DNA of 64,000 bases from Rhodothalassiaceae bacterium (GTDB lineage: Bacteria; Pseudomonadota; Alphaproteobacteria; Sphingomonadales; Rhodothalassiaceae): NCBI GenBank assembly GCA_026004935.1, contig BPKC01000001.1, positions 2,305,381 to 2,369,380 on the forward strand, given 5' to 3'. Below the pieces are notes generated by a model. The model did no database searches. It saw only the letters and a program-made list of their open reading frames with translations, and had not been told where the DNA came from. Position numbers and translations under genes: made by a program. The number at the start of each line of letters is the position of its first letter. Position 1 is the first letter of the stretch. Shown here piece by piece: positions 29,091 through 38,958 of the stretch.

Positions 29091-29244
29091 CGGCATGTCT
29101 TTCCCGTCAGGCGGCCGCATCCCTGCAACATCGCGCGGCCTGCGGCCCCTGCTTTAGGGCCGCAGCCGGGCCTTGCCAAGAGGCGAAGGCCTCGGGCAGG
29201 CTCGCGCGCCGCAATGGCGGGGAGCAGCGCGGATCGGCCGGCGC

Positions 29245-30411
29245 ATGGACGTGCTCAGCTTCACGACCCTGTTTCCCAATCCCTCCCGCCCGCGGCACGG
29301 CTTGTTCGTGGCCCGGAGGCTCGCTGCGCTCGCCGCGCTCGGGGTCGGGCTTCGCGTGGTGGCGCCGGTGCCGCGGCCGGTGCTGCATGCCCGCCTGCTG
29401 CGCGGCTATGCGGTGCGCGAAGAGGTCGCCGCCGAGACATGCTGGCAGGGGTTGCCGGCCGTTCACCCCCGGTATCCCATGGCGCCGGGATTCGGCCTCA
29501 TCCAGTTCCGGCTGCTGGCCCGGGCGGCGGCGCCCACCGTGGACCGGCTCGTGGCCGAGCGGCGCCCCCGCCTCATCGATGCCCACTATCTCTACCCGGA
29601 CGGCGTGGCGGCCGCGTTGTTGGCCCGCCGCCTCGGCCTTCCCCTCGTGCTGACCGCCCGGGGCAGCGACGTCAATTACATCCTGAAGCTGCCAGGCTAC
29701 CGCGGCCGGATCCTGCGCGCGCTGGAACGGGCCGCGGCCATCATCACCGTCTCGCAGGCACTCAAGGAGGCGCTCATCGCGGCCGGCGTGGACCCGGCCC
29801 GGATCGTCACGATTCGCAACGGCGTCGACACCGCCTTCTTTCGCCCCGGCGACCGCGCAGCGGCCCGCGCGGCACTCGGCTGGCCGCAGCAGGGCCCGGT
29901 CCTGCTGGCCGTCGGCCAACTGGTCGCCCTCAAGCGCCACCGCCTGCTCCTGCCGCTGCTCCGGGCCCTGCCCGAGGCGCGACTCGTGATCATCGGGGAG
30001 GGCCCGCTTAAGCCGGTGCTGGAGGCGGAGGCCGGGGCCGCCGGTGTGGGGGACCGGGTCGCGCTGCCGGGCGGCTGGCCGCCGGAACACGTCGCGCTCG
30101 CCTACCGGGGGGCGGATGTGCTTCTGCACCCTTCCGAACGCGAAGGGATCCCGAACGTCGTCCTCGAAGCGCTGGCAAGCGGCTTGCCTACGGTCGCCGC
30201 ACCCGTGGGCGGCATTCCGGAAATCCTGCCGCCCGAGCCTGCGGGCATCCTGGTCGATCCCGAGGATCCGGCCGCGCTGGCGGCGGCGGTGCGGCGCGTG
30301 CTCGCCGCCCGGCCCGCACCCGAGATGGTGCGTGCGGCAGTGGCGGGATTGTCCTGGGAGGCCTGCGCCCGGCAGGTGCACGCCGTGTTCGCGCGGATCG
30401 CGGGCCGCTGA
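29245..30411 (+). CDS. Glycosyltransferase, GT4 family
   Basis: 388-aa cytoplasmic retaining glycosyltransferase with two Rossmann domains. N-terminal RRLAALAALGVGLRVVAPVP, TARGSDVN, TVSQALKEAL, NGVDTAFF, then the nucleotide-sugar motif HPSEREGIPNVVLEALASGLP with both Glu. Such enzymes build polysaccharide or glycolipid; no other polysaccharide gene is adjacent, so the acceptor is unknown. ATG 29245 begins MDVLSFTTLFPN, where family similarity starts. Confidence 0.88.
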   Translation: MDVLSFTTLFPNPSRPRHGLFVARRLAALAALGVGLRVVAPVPRPVLHARLLRGYAVREEVAAETCWQGLPAVHPRYPMAPGFGLIQFRLLARAAAPTVDRLVAERRPRLIDAHYLYPDGVAAALLARRLGLPLVLTARGSDVNYILKLPGYRGRILRALERAAAIITVSQALKEALIAAGVDPARIVTIRNGVDTAFFRPGDRAAARAALGWPQQGPVLLAVGQLVALKRHRLLLPLLRALPEARLVIIGEGPLKPVLEAEAGAAGVGDRVALPGGWPPEHVALAYRGADVLLHPSEREGIPNVVLEALASGLPTVAAPVGGIPEILPPEPAGILVDPEDPAALAAAVRRVLAARPAPEMVRAAVAGLSWEACARQVHAVFARIAGR

Positions 30412-30421
30412 CGGCCGGCGC

Positions 30422-30769
30422 TCAGCCCCGCTCCGCCAGCCGCCGGCGATGGGCCGCGAGCTCCTCCATCTTCGCCATCGCCGCGAACACCGCCTTGCGG
30501 CCGATCGGCGCAATGCCCTCCACGCGCGCCGACCGGTCGCCGCCCACGGGCTGGATCACCCATTTGATCGCGCCCTCCAGCGCCACCAGCTCGAGCACGA
30601 AGCCGGCGTAGAAGCCGTCCGCTTCGTCCGGCTTGCCGGGATCCGCATCCTCGGGCCAGAGGAAGACCATGTAGGTCATCCGCCAGAACCGCGTGCGCGG
30701 CACCCGCGTGATCTCCTCGGCGAGCTCCTCCGCGGTTACGGGGGTTCCGTCCTCGAGCTTCCAGCCCAT
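30422..30769 (-). CDS. Conserved-looking hypothetical protein
   Basis: 115-aa soluble protein, no signal or spans. It begins MGWKLEDGTPVTAEELAEEI and contains RFWRMTYMVFLWPEDAD and GAIKWVIQPVGGD, with a charged helical C-terminus. I do not recognise the family. The ATG 30769 gives a natural start; the longer frame is less credible. It converges with the glycosyltransferase, 10 bp between stops. Confidence 0.65.
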   Translation of the reverse strand: MGWKLEDGTPVTAEELAEEITRVPRTRFWRMTYMVFLWPEDADPGKPDEADGFYAGFVLELVALEGAIKWVIQPVGGDRSARVEGIAPIGRKAVFAAMAKMEELAAHRRRLAERG

Positions 30770-30961
30770 CGCGACAGCCTCCAGTCCCGGGCCCAAGGAT
30801 GCCCCATCCCCGGCGCGGTGGCAATGGCGGGCGCACAGGCTCACGCGTGATCACATCTGCGTGAGCAGCCTCACACTTTTGCGGGCTTCGGCCTTGAGAC
30901 CGGCCGGTGCGGGCGCCATATCGGCCGCGTCACGCATCGCAACCGAAGGGAGCATCACGTC

Positions 30962-31522
30962 ATGACGGAATTCGCCGTGATCGAGCCGGAAAAGGCCGAC
31001 GAGAAGGCACGTGCGCTGCTTGAGAAGGCGGGGGCCAAGTTCGGCTTCGTACCGAACGTGCTGAAGGTGATGGCGGCCGCGCCGGCACTGCTCGAGGGGT
31101 ATCTCACGCTTTCGAACCTCTTCGACCAGACGAGCTTCACGCCGGCCGAGCGCCAGCTCATCCTGCTCGCCATCAGCCGTGCCAACCGCTGCCACTACTG
31201 CGTCGCCGCGCACTCGACCGTGGCGCGGATGGCCGGCCTTCCCGACGAGGTGATCACGGCCGTGCGCGACGGTCGGGAGATCGCCGGTGATGCGCGGCTC
31301 GAGGCGCTGCGCCGCTTCGTGACGGAGATGGTGGACCGCCAGGGCTTCGTCGACGACGAGGCGCTCTCGGACTTTCTCGCCGCCGGTTTCGACAAGCGCC
31401 AGGTGCTCGAGATCGTGCTGGCCATCGGGCTCAAGGTGCTCTCGAACTACACGAACCACCTGGCCCAGACGCCGCTCGACGAGCCGCTCAAGCCCGCCGC
31501 CTGGACGCCGCCGGCCGCCTGA
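30962..31522 (+). CDS. Peroxidase-related AhpD/CMD-family protein
   Basis: 186 aa with the AhpD-like redox motif NRCHYCVAAHS (Cys-X2-Cys with downstream His) and the carboxymuconolactone-decarboxylase fold helices. Members reduce peroxides or protect against oxidative and nitrosative stress. The upstream half (PNVLKVMAAAPALLEGYL) is typical of the peroxidase-related subgroup. AGGGAG lies upstream of ATG 30962. It converges with the lipoprotein gene. Confidence 0.87.
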   Translation: MTEFAVIEPEKADEKARALLEKAGAKFGFVPNVLKVMAAAPALLEGYLTLSNLFDQTSFTPAERQLILLAISRANRCHYCVAAHSTVARMAGLPDEVITAVRDGREIAGDARLEALRRFVTEMVDRQGFVDDEALSDFLAAGFDKRQVLEIVLAIGLKVLSNYTNHLAQTPLDEPLKPAAWTPPAA

Positions 31523-31548
31523 GCACGCGGGCGGCCGGATAGGGTGCG

Positions 31549-32103
31549 TCAGCGGACGACGTTGAAGATCAGGTCGTCTGTGCGCAGCTGGAAGCCGACG
31601 AGCAGCTCGTAGTCGTAGCGCCGGGCCTGCTCGATGGAGGGGATCGTCTGGATGATCTCCTCCTCGGTCTCCGCGCGCTTGGCACCGCGCGCAAACACCA
31701 GGCGGCTGGTATAGATCTCCTTGGCGACGATCTCGCCATTGTCGCGCATCACGGCGACGAAATAGGGCACCTCGACGACCTCGTCACGAAGCGCCGGGCC
31801 GCGCAGCGCCGAGATGCGGAAGCGCAGGCGGCTGCGCACGCGCTCGCCCTGATCGCAGTCGAGACGGAGATCCTCGATGGTGGCGGTGAAGAGAACCGAA
31901 TCCGCCGTGCGCCGCGCGGAGGCGAAGCGGGTGAGCGTCGACAGCCCCTCCACTACCGCCGGTGCGGGGCAGCGCATGATGGTGACGGCCAGCGGATTGG
32001 CCTTCTTCCCCCCGCAGCCGGCCAGCAGCAGCACCGAAAGAAGGAAGGCCGCGCGCGCAAGCCCGTGCACGGCTCCCCGTCCCGCCTTCGTTCCCGTCCC
32101 GAT
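31549..32103 (-). CDS. Putative lipoprotein, function unknown
   Basis: About 184 aa. The hydrophobic leader ends LLLAGCGGKK, a lipobox for lipid attachment to Cys and export to the periplasm. The mature part is a beta-rich soluble domain with repeated acidic segments and ends LRTDDLIFNVVR. GTG 32103 is preferred for its GAGGAGG site; a GTG at 32070 is an alternative closer to the hydrophobic core. No family recognised. It is divergent from ispH. Confidence 0.7.
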   Translation of the reverse strand: MGTGTKAGRGAVHGLARAAFLLSVLLLAGCGGKKANPLAVTIMRCPAPAVVEGLSTLTRFASARRTADSVLFTATIEDLRLDCDQGERVRSRLRFRISALRGPALRDEVVEVPYFVAVMRDNGEIVAKEIYTSRLVFARGAKRAETEEEIIQTIPSIEQARRYDYELLVGFQLRTDDLIFNVVR

Positions 32104-32341
32104 CACCGTCCCATCGCCTCCTCTTGACAGCACGGGGCCTGCGGCCCGCGCCTGCCATAGGCGGAATTCGGCGCAAGGGCAATGGGCCCCTTCTCCAACG
32201 GCTGCGGCGGCTCGCGCTTGCGCCCCGTGCCGGGATGGGCGATAAGCGGGGCGGGAATGAGGCATGGCCCGGCGCGCACACCGCCCTCGGCGGATCGGGC
32301 TGAGGGCCGGTGCGCGGATCCTGGAAGAAAGCGAGCGAGAG

Positions 32342-33307
32342 ATGACCACGGCGAGCCCGACGAAACCGCCCCTCAAGATCATGCTGGCCGCCCCGCGCGG
32401 CTTCTGCGCCGGGGTGGACCGCGCCATCAAGATCGTCGAGCTTGCGCTCGAGCGCTTCGGCCGCCCCGTCTATGTGCGCCACGAGATCGTCCACAACCGC
32501 CATGTGGTCGAGGAGCTGGAGGCCAAGGGGGCCGTCTTCGTCGAGGAGCTCGACGAGGTGCCCGACAATGCGCCGGTCGTCTTCTCGGCCCATGGGGTGC
32601 CGAAGTCGGTCCCGGCCGAGGCCCAGCGCCGTCAGATGCTCTACATCGATGCCACCTGCCCGCTGGTGTCCAAGGTCCACCGGGAGGTGGAGCGGCACTT
32701 CGCCAACGGCCGCCACATCCTGATGATCGGTCATGCGGGCCATCCCGAGGTCATCGGCACCATGGGGCAGGTGCCGCCCGGCAGCATCACGCTGATCGAA
32801 TCGGCGGAGGATGCCGAGACCATCGAGGTGGAGGATCCCGACAATCTCGCCTTCGTCACCCAGACGACGCTGTCGGTGGAGGACACGGCGGAGGTGGTGG
32901 AGATCTTGAAGCGCCGGTTCCCCAACATCGCCGGCCCGCGCAAGGAGGACATCTGCTACGCCACCACCAACCGCCAGGCGGCCGTCAAGGCCATTGCGCC
33001 GCATGTCGACCGCATGCTGGTGATCGGCGCACCGAACTCCTCGAACTCGCGCCGGCTGGTGGAGGTGGCGGAGAAGGCGGGTGCGCCCGCGCGGCTGGTG
33101 CAGAAGGCGTCGGAGATCGACTGGTCCTGGCTGGCGGGCGCCAAGGTCGTCGGAATCACGGCGGGCGCCTCGGCTCCCGAGATCCTCGTGCAGGACGTCA
33201 TCGCCGCGCTGCGCGAGCGGTACACGGTGACCTTCGATGAAATCGAGACCGCGCGCGAGCACGTCACCTTCAAGCTCCCTGCCGAGTTGCGCGAGGATGC
33301 CGCCTGA
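32342..33307 (+). CDS. ispH: HMBPP reductase IspH
   Basis: Last step of the MEP isoprenoid pathway, producing IPP and DMAPP. The 321-aa protein has the three cluster cysteines in [18 protein letters not shown] and [10 protein letters not shown], and the active-site region HGVPKSV. dxs and ispA of the same pathway lie at 43-46 kb. ATG 32342 starts the family-typical N-terminus. rnhA follows 12 bp later. Confidence 0.96.
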   Translation: MTTASPTKPPLKIMLAAPRGFCAGVDRAIKIVELALERFGRPVYVRHEIVHNRHVVEELEAKGAVFVEELDEVPDNAPVVFSAHGVPKSVPAEAQRRQMLYIDATCPLVSKVHREVERHFANGRHILMIGHAGHPEVIGTMGQVPPGSITLIESAEDAETIEVEDPDNLAFVTQTTLSVEDTAEVVEILKRRFPNIAGPRKEDICYATTNRQAAVKAIAPHVDRMLVIGAPNSSNSRRLVEVAEKAGAPARLVQKASEIDWSWLAGAKVVGITAGASAPEILVQDVIAALRERYTVTFDEIETAREHVTFKLPAELREDAA

Positions 33308-33319
33308 GACGGCCCACTG

Positions 33320-33817
33320 GTGAAGGCGGCGAGCGACAAGCGAACCGCGTCCCGGCAGCGGCTTGCCGGACCGGTGGAGATCTTCACCGACGGCTCCTGC
33401 CTCGGCAATCCCGGCCCGGGCGGCTGGGCGGCGCTGCTGAGATGGCGGGATCGGGAGAAGGTGATCTCCGGCGGCGAGGCGGACACCACCAACAACCGCA
33501 TGGAGCTCATGGCCGCGATCCGCGCGCTTCAGGCATTGAGAAGACCGGCGCGCGTCGAGCTCCATACCGATTCGCAGTACCTGCGCCGGGGCATCACCGA
33601 ATGGCTGCCGCGCTGGCAGGCGAACGGCTGGCGCACCTCCGCACGCAAACCCGTGCAGAACCGGGACCTCTGGCAGGAACTCGTCGCGGCGATGGCCCCG
33701 CACGAAATCTCGTGGCACTGGGTCAAGGGCCATGCGGGTCATGCCGAAAACACCCGCGTCGACCGGCTGGCGCGCGAGGCGGCGGAACGGGCCGCCCGCT
33801 CCCGGGCGGCGCCCTGA
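33320..33817 (+). CDS. rnhA: Ribonuclease HI
   Basis: 165 aa; degrades RNA in RNA-DNA hybrids. Catalytic residues are in [15 protein letters not shown] (Asp), [10 protein letters not shown] (Glu), HTDSQYL (Asp) and NTRVDRLAR (Asp), with the basic [11 protein letters not shown] loop. Start GTG 33320, 12 bp after ispH, so the two are likely cotranscribed. Confidence 0.95.
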   Translation: MKAASDKRTASRQRLAGPVEIFTDGSCLGNPGPGGWAALLRWRDREKVISGGEADTTNNRMELMAAIRALQALRRPARVELHTDSQYLRRGITEWLPRWQANGWRTSARKPVQNRDLWQELVAAMAPHEISWHWVKGHAGHAENTRVDRLAREAAERAARSRAAP

Positions 33818-33904
33818 CGCGCATTGCCGCATGCCTTGGAAGATTGCGACGGCAACCGGGCGAAGCAAAGCGCAAGAAGCAGGGGGCCCTTGCCCTTTCT
33901 GGGC

Positions 33905-33960
33905 TTGCGCGGCCTGCGCAATTCCATTTATTAAAGCAAACGCCGTGAGCGTTTAATAAA
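33905..33960. promoter_or_regulatory. AT-rich inverted repeats upstream of fic
   Basis: Perfect 9-bp arms TTTATTAAA (33927-33935) and TTTAATAAA (33952-33960) enclose a second pair AAACGC/GCGTTT (33938-33943/33949-33954). Just upstream is TTGCGC-N5-GCGCAA (33905-33921). In a GC-rich genome this is a likely operator or promoter region for fic, or a terminator for rnhA. Confidence 0.45.
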
Positions 33961-34002
33961 CGTCGCGGCTGTTAAAGGAAGCTTCAACAAGGCGGCAAAA
34001 CC

Positions 34003-35178
34003 ATGCGCCGGGGGCGAACGGGAACCCTCCAGCTCACGCGGGTAGCCGGCGAAACCGTTTTGGCATTCGTTCCATCCCCGCTCCCTCCCCGCCCGCCGCT
34101 CGAGCTGACCGGCCCCCTCGGCAACCTGCTCGAGCGCGCACAGCTTGCCCTCGGGCGCCTGGACAGCATCACTCTGATTCTGCCCGATCCCAACCTCTTC
34201 CTCTACTCCTACGTCCGCCGGGAGGCGGTGCTTTCGTCCCAGATCGAGGGCACCCAGTCCTCGCTTTCAGATCTGCTGCTGTTCGAACTTGCGGGCCAGC
34301 CGGGCGCGCTATGGGACGACGCAGTGGAAGTCTCCAACCACGTGGCGGCACTGGAGCACGGAGTGGCCCGTTTGCAGCAAGGTTTTCCGCTTTCCAACCG
34401 CCTTCTGAGAGACATGCATGCCATCCTTCTCTCCCGCGGGCGCGGCAGCAGCCGGTCACCCGGCGCGTTCCGCCGCAGCCAGAACTGGATAGGCGGCACG
34501 CGGCCCGGCAACGCCCATTTCGTTCCACCACCGCCCGACCGCGTGGAAGATTGCATGGCGGATCTCGAAAGATTCATTCACGACCGAAACTCCGGCTATC
34601 CCGCCGTGGTCAAGGCGGCGCTGGCCCATGTTCAGTTCGAAACGATTCATCCGTTTCTCGAGGGGAACGGCCGAATGGGAAGGCTGCTGATCGCCTTCAT
34701 TCTCCACGAGAAAGGAGTATTGTCCAAGCCGCTTCTCTATCTCAGTCTCTATTTGAAGCGTCACAGGGATGAGTACTATCGTCTCCTGGACAGGGTGCGC
34801 TTCGAAGGAGACTGGGAGTCGTGGCTCGCATTCTTCCTCGAAGGGGTTGTCGAGACGGCCACCAATGCCGTTGATACGGCTCGACGCCTTGTCGCCCTTT
34901 TCGAGGAGGACGCCGCGCGCATCGCGGCTGAGGGGCGCCGCGCGAGCAGCATGTTGCGGGTGTTCGGCGAACTTCGCAAACGGCCCCTTCTGACGATCGC
35001 CGTTGCGGGCGAACTGACGGGGCTGACCTTCCCGACCGTGGCAAAAGCCATGGAGGCGCTCAGCTCTCTCGGCATCGTGAAGGAGATCACCGGTGCGCGG
35101 CGCGGGCGCGTCTACGCCTATCACCGGTATCTGTCCATCCTGAACGAAGGGACGGAACCACTCCCGCCGCCGCGCTGA
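34003..35178 (+). CDS. Fic-domain protein with winged-helix C-terminus
   Basis: 391-aa AMP-transferase family enzyme. The catalytic motif HPFLEGNGRMGR begins at His216. The N-terminal inhibitory motif SSQIEG (78-83) fits the (S/T)xxxE(G/N) pattern, placing it in the self-inhibited class II. The N-terminal Fic_N region and a C-terminal winged helix (about 320-370) match the Shewanella SoFic type. Target unknown. Composition is less GC-rich than neighbours, and it sits alone between housekeeping genes, so transfer is plausible. Confidence 0.9.
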   Translation: MRRGRTGTLQLTRVAGETVLAFVPSPLPPRPPLELTGPLGNLLERAQLALGRLDSITLILPDPNLFLYSYVRREAVLSSQIEGTQSSLSDLLLFELAGQPGALWDDAVEVSNHVAALEHGVARLQQGFPLSNRLLRDMHAILLSRGRGSSRSPGAFRRSQNWIGGTRPGNAHFVPPPPDRVEDCMADLERFIHDRNSGYPAVVKAALAHVQFETIHPFLEGNGRMGRLLIAFILHEKGVLSKPLLYLSLYLKRHRDEYYRLLDRVRFEGDWESWLAFFLEGVVETATNAVDTARRLVALFEEDAARIAAEGRRASSMLRVFGELRKRPLLTIAVAGELTGLTFPTVAKAMEALSSLGIVKEITGARRGRVYAYHRYLSILNEGTEPLPPPR

Positions 35179-35187
35179 CCGACGCCC

Positions 35188-36216
35188 TCAGATCAGCCCG
35201 GCGAGCGGGGAGGACGGGTCGGCGTAGCGCTTCTTGGGCATGCGGCCCGCAAGATACGCCGCGCGCCCCGCGATCACCGCATGCCGCATCGCCTTGGCCA
35301 TCTTCACTGGATTGCGGGCCTCGGCGATCGCGGTGTTCATGAGCACGCCATCGCAGCCGAGCTCCATCGCGATCACGGCATCCGAGGCCGTGCCGACCCC
35401 CGCATCGACGATCACCGGCACCTTCGCCTGCTCGATGATGATGCGGATGTTGACGGGATTCTGGATCCCGAGCCCGGAACCGATCGGCGCCCCCAGCGGC
35501 ATGATCGCCACACACCCCATCTCCTCGAGCTCTTTCGCCATGATCGGGTCGTCGTTCATGTAGACCATGACCTTGAAGCCGTCGGCGATCAGCATCTCGG
35601 CGGCGCGCAGGGTCTCGCGCATGTCGGGATAGAGGGTCTTTCTGTCGCCCAGCACCTCGAGCTTGACGAGATCATATCCCCCCGCCTCGCGCGCAAGCCG
35701 CAGGGTGCGGACCGCCTCTTCCGCCGTGTAGCAGCCCGCGGTGTTGGGCAGGAAGGTGTAGCGTGCGGGCGAGAGGTAGTCGACGAGCATGGGTTTCGAG
35801 GGATCGGAAAGATTGACGCGGCGCACGGCCACCGTGACGATTTCGGCACCCGAAGCCTCCACCGCCCGCGCGGTCTCCTCGAAGTCCCGGTACTTGCCGG
35901 TGCCGACGATGAGCCGCGAGCGGAAGCGCCGGCCCGCGATCTCGAGCACGTCGTCCTCGCCCTCGATCTCGGCGGCCGCCTCGCCGCCGCCGATGAAATG
36001 GACGATCTCCAGCCGGTCGCCCTCTTCGAGCGGCGTCGACGCATAGGCCGACCGGGGCACGATCGCGAGATTGCGCTCGATCGCGACCTTCTCCGGCGCA
36101 AGGCCCAGTTCGGCCAGCAGAGCCGCCACCGTCATGCCGTCGCCGACGCGTCTCGTCTCGCCGTTCACCGTGATCGAGATGGTTCCGGTCCTGGTCCCGG
36201 TCATGGCCTCGCCCAT
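35188..36216 (-). CDS. thiG: Fused sulfur carrier ThiS - thiazole synthase ThiG
   Basis: 342 aa joining two thiamine-thiazole steps. Residues about 13-78 are a ThiS ubiquitin-like domain ([22 protein letters not shown], ending FIGGG at 74-78). Residues about 90-342 are the ThiG barrel, with [12 protein letters not shown], the [10 protein letters not shown] segment carrying the Schiff-base Lys, and [16 protein letters not shown]. Normally ThiS is thiocarboxylated on a free C-terminal GG; here that GG is internal and followed by a linker. ATG 36216 has AAGGA upstream. No TPP riboswitch was recognised. Confidence 0.93.
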   Translation of the reverse strand: MGEAMTGTRTGTISITVNGETRRVGDGMTVAALLAELGLAPEKVAIERNLAIVPRSAYASTPLEEGDRLEIVHFIGGGEAAAEIEGEDDVLEIAGRRFRSRLIVGTGKYRDFEETARAVEASGAEIVTVAVRRVNLSDPSKPMLVDYLSPARYTFLPNTAGCYTAEEAVRTLRLAREAGGYDLVKLEVLGDRKTLYPDMRETLRAAEMLIADGFKVMVYMNDDPIMAKELEEMGCVAIMPLGAPIGSGLGIQNPVNIRIIIEQAKVPVIVDAGVGTASDAVIAMELGCDGVLMNTAIAEARNPVKMAKAMRHAVIAGRAAYLAGRMPKKRYADPSSPLAGLI

Positions 36217-36398
36217 CGCCCTGATCCTTGCCCTGATGCTCGTCCGCTCACCCCGCGCATGTAGCCCCTCGCCCACCCCGAAACAAGGATGCCCCGCCCC
36301 GCCGCCGGCGCCCGACCCCCTTTTCTTCGCCGCGGCGACGGGCTAGCGTCGCTGTCCGCCGGCGCGCCGGCGGCGGTTGCGAGGGAAGGCGGCGGGTG

Positions 36399-36854
36399 AT
36401 GCGTATCCATGTGCTCAACGGCCCCAATCTCAATCTCCTCGGCACGCGCGAGCCGGAGGTCTACGGCCACGACAGCCTCGCCGACATCGAGTCCCGGCTG
36501 GTCGCCTGGGCCGACGCGCGCCATGTGCGCATCGACTTCCGTCAGAGCAATCATGAAGGCGTGCTGATCGACTGGCTGCACGAGGCCGGCGAGGAGGCCG
36601 ACGGCGTGATTCTGAACCCGGGCGGCCTCACCCACACCTCCGTCGCCCTGCTCGATGCCGTGCTGGCGGTGCCGGTGCCGGTCGTCGAGGTGCACCTGAG
36701 CAATATCCATGCGCGCGAGGAGTTCCGGGCGCGATCGCTGACGGCCCGCGGCGCGGCCGGGATCGTTGCGGGTTTCGGGGCACTGGGCTACGAGCTCGCG
36801 GCCGAGGCGCTGCTTGCGATCCTGCGGGCGCGCGAGGAGGCGGACGTCGACTGA
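36399..36854 (+). CDS. aroQ: 3-dehydroquinate dehydratase, type II (AroQ)
   Basis: 151 aa, shikimate pathway. NGPNLNLLGTREPEVYG at the N-terminus, QSNHEGVLIDWLHEA with catalytic His, NPGGLTHTSVALLDA and EVHLSNIHAREEFR are diagnostic. First of the aroQ-accB-accC series conserved in alphaproteobacteria. Start at ATG 36399, directly after an in-frame GTG. Confidence 0.96.
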   Translation: MRIHVLNGPNLNLLGTREPEVYGHDSLADIESRLVAWADARHVRIDFRQSNHEGVLIDWLHEAGEEADGVILNPGGLTHTSVALLDAVLAVPVPVVEVHLSNIHAREEFRARSLTARGAAGIVAGFGALGYELAAEALLAILRAREEADVD

Positions 36855-36947
36855 CGGCACGACGGAGGCGGACGCGCGCGATCGGGCTTGGCGGGACCTG
36901 CGAAAACCGGTAACAGGCACCGACCCGCCGGCGGCGGCGACGAGGTC

Positions 36948-37484
36948 ATGGGCAAGGACGGCACGGAACGGGACCGACGGGGCATGATGAAGCTCAGCGA
37001 GGCCAGAAAGTTCATCCGCGAACTCGCCAAACTGCTATCCGAATCCGAGCTCAGCGAAATCGAGGTCGAACAGGACGGGATGCGCATCCGCATCGCCCGC
37101 ACGCTCACCGTCGTGGCGGAGGTGCCCGCTCAGCCGGCGCCGGCACCGCTGCCGCAACCCCGCGCGCTGGAGGCGGGCGCGGCAGCCGCCGCGGCGGCCG
37201 CAGAGAGGGCGCCGGCGGCGGATGCCGGCGAGCCCGACTGGCGGACGCACCCCGGCCTCGTCACCGCGCCCATGGTGGGGACCGCCTACGTGGCGCCGGA
37301 GCCGGGCGCGAAACCCTTCGTGCAGGTGGGCGACAAGGTCGAGGAAGGTCAGACCCTGCTGATCATCGAGGCGATGAAGGTGATGAACCCGATCCCCGCG
37401 CCGCGCGCGGGCGTCGTGCGCCACATCTTCTTCTCGGACGCGCAGCCCGTCGAATTCGGCGAGCCCCTGCTCGTCATCGCGTGA
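36948..37484 (+). CDS. accB: Biotin carboxyl carrier protein AccB
   Basis: 178 aa; biotinylated carrier of acetyl-CoA carboxylase. An N-terminal helix-rich region, an Ala/Pro linker and the C-terminal biotinyl domain with biotin Lys in [14 protein letters not shown] 36948 gives a slightly long N-terminus; an ATG pair at 36981 is the alternative. accC follows, 35 bp after the stop. Confidence 0.94.
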   Translation: MGKDGTERDRRGMMKLSEARKFIRELAKLLSESELSEIEVEQDGMRIRIARTLTVVAEVPAQPAPAPLPQPRALEAGAAAAAAAAERAPAADAGEPDWRTHPGLVTAPMVGTAYVAPEPGAKPFVQVGDKVEEGQTLLIIEAMKVMNPIPAPRAGVVRHIFFSDAQPVEFGEPLLVIA

Positions 37485-37519
37485 GCCGGATGCCGGGAAA
37501 GCGGGCCGAGGGGTCCACC

Positions 37520-38872
37520 ATGGCCGAGATCGAGAAGGTTCTGATCGCGAACCGGGGCGAAATCGCGGTGCGCATCCACCGCGCCTGCCACGAGATGGGC
37601 ATCCGCACGGTCGCGGTCCATTCCACCGCCGATGCGGAAGCGATGCATGTGCGCCTCGCGGACGAGGCCGTGTGCATCGGCCCGCCGCCCGCCAAGGACA
37701 GCTACCTCAACATCCCCGCGATCATGGCCGCGGCCGAGATCACGGATGCGGACGCGATCCATCCGGGCTACGGCTTCCTGTCCGAGAACGCCCATTTCGC
37801 CGAGGTCGTGGAGGAGCACGGGCTGATCTTCATCGGCCCCTCTCCCGAACACATCCGGATGATGGGCGACAAGATCGCCGCCAAGCGCACCATGGCCGAT
37901 CTCGGCGTGCCGACGGTGCCGGGCTCCGAGGGCGGAATCCGCGATCTCGACGAGGCGAAGCGTCTGGCCCGCGAGATCGGCTACCCCGTGCTCATCAAGG
38001 CGGCGGCCGGCGGCGGCGGGCGCGGGATGAAGGTGGTGCGCGAGGAGGCCGGGCTCGAGCAGGCCTACCGCGCGGCGCGCACCGAGGCGCGGGCGGCCTT
38101 CGGCGATGATTCGGTCTATCTCGAAAAGTTCCTGGACCATCCGCGCCACATCGAGATCCAGATTCTCGCGGACACCCACGGCAACGTCATCCATCTCGGC
38201 GAGCGCGACTGCTCGCTCCAGCGCCGCCACCAGAAGATCCTCGAGGAGGCGCCGAGCCCCGTGATCACGGCGGACGAGCGCGAGGACATCGCGGGCCGCA
38301 CCGCGGAGGCGATCAGAAAGCTCGGCTACCGCGGTGCGGGCACCGTCGAGTTCCTGTGGCAGGACGGCGCCTTCTACTTCATCGAGATGAACACGCGCCT
38401 TCAGGTCGAGCACCCGGTCACCGAGATGATCACCGGCATCGACCTCGTGCGCGAGCAGATCCGCGTCGCCCGCGGCGAGCCCCTGGGGATCCGGCAGGAG
38501 GACGTCGTCCTGCGCGGCCATGCGATCGAGTGCCGGATCAACGCGGAGGATCCCGTCACCTTCGCGCCATCGCCGGGCCAGGTGACGGACTACCACCCCC
38601 CGGGCGGGCTGGACGTGCGCGTCGATTCGGCGCTGTTCGCCGGCTGCCGGGTGCCGCCGTATTACGACAGCCTCGTCGCCAAGCTCATCGTGCGCGGCGA
38701 CACCCGCGAGGAGGCGCTGCGCCGCCTGCGCCGGGCGCTGGAGGAGTTCGTGATCGGCGGCATCAAGACGACGCTGCCGCTGCACCGCCGCCTCGTGGAG
38801 GAGGAGGATTTCCGCACCGGCGCCTACGACATCCACTGGCTCGAACGCTATCTGAAGAGCCTCCAGCCCTGA
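37520..38872 (+). CDS. accC: Biotin carboxylase AccC
   Basis: 450 aa, the family's usual length. Carboxylates the biotin on Acc[15 protein letters not shown] at the N-terminus, ATP-grasp motif [35 protein letters not shown] and the C-terminal [10 protein letters not shown] are all present. ATG 37520 with GAGGGG upstream. In many alphaproteobacteria aat, DUF2155 and NDUFA12 follow; here they lie at 61.5-63.5 kb. Confidence 0.96.
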   Translation: MAEIEKVLIANRGEIAVRIHRACHEMGIRTVAVHSTADAEAMHVRLADEAVCIGPPPAKDSYLNIPAIMAAAEITDADAIHPGYGFLSENAHFAEVVEEHGLIFIGPSPEHIRMMGDKIAAKRTMADLGVPTVPGSEGGIRDLDEAKRLAREIGYPVLIKAAAGGGGRGMKVVREEAGLEQAYRAARTEARAAFGDDSVYLEKFLDHPRHIEIQILADTHGNVIHLGERDCSLQRRHQKILEEAPSPVITADEREDIAGRTAEAIRKLGYRGAGTVEFLWQDGAFYFIEMNTRLQVEHPVTEMITGIDLVREQIRVARGEPLGIRQEDVVLRGHAIECRINAEDPVTFAPSPGQVTDYHPPGGLDVRVDSALFAGCRVPPYYDSLVAKLIVRGDTREEALRRLRRALEEFVIGGIKTTLPLHRRLVEEEDFRTGAYDIHWLERYLKSLQP

Positions 38873-38958
38873 CCGGCCGGCCCGCGCGAAGCCCCCCGTT
38901 CGCGCAGGTGACGTCGGGGCAGCCTTGTCTTTTGTGCGGCGCAGCGTAAGCTGCGGAC

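Noticed and set aside
36217-36398. TPP riboswitch before the thiS-thiG fusion
   Set aside because: The conserved CTGAGA and CCTGATCTGGAT-like segments are absent on the minus strand.
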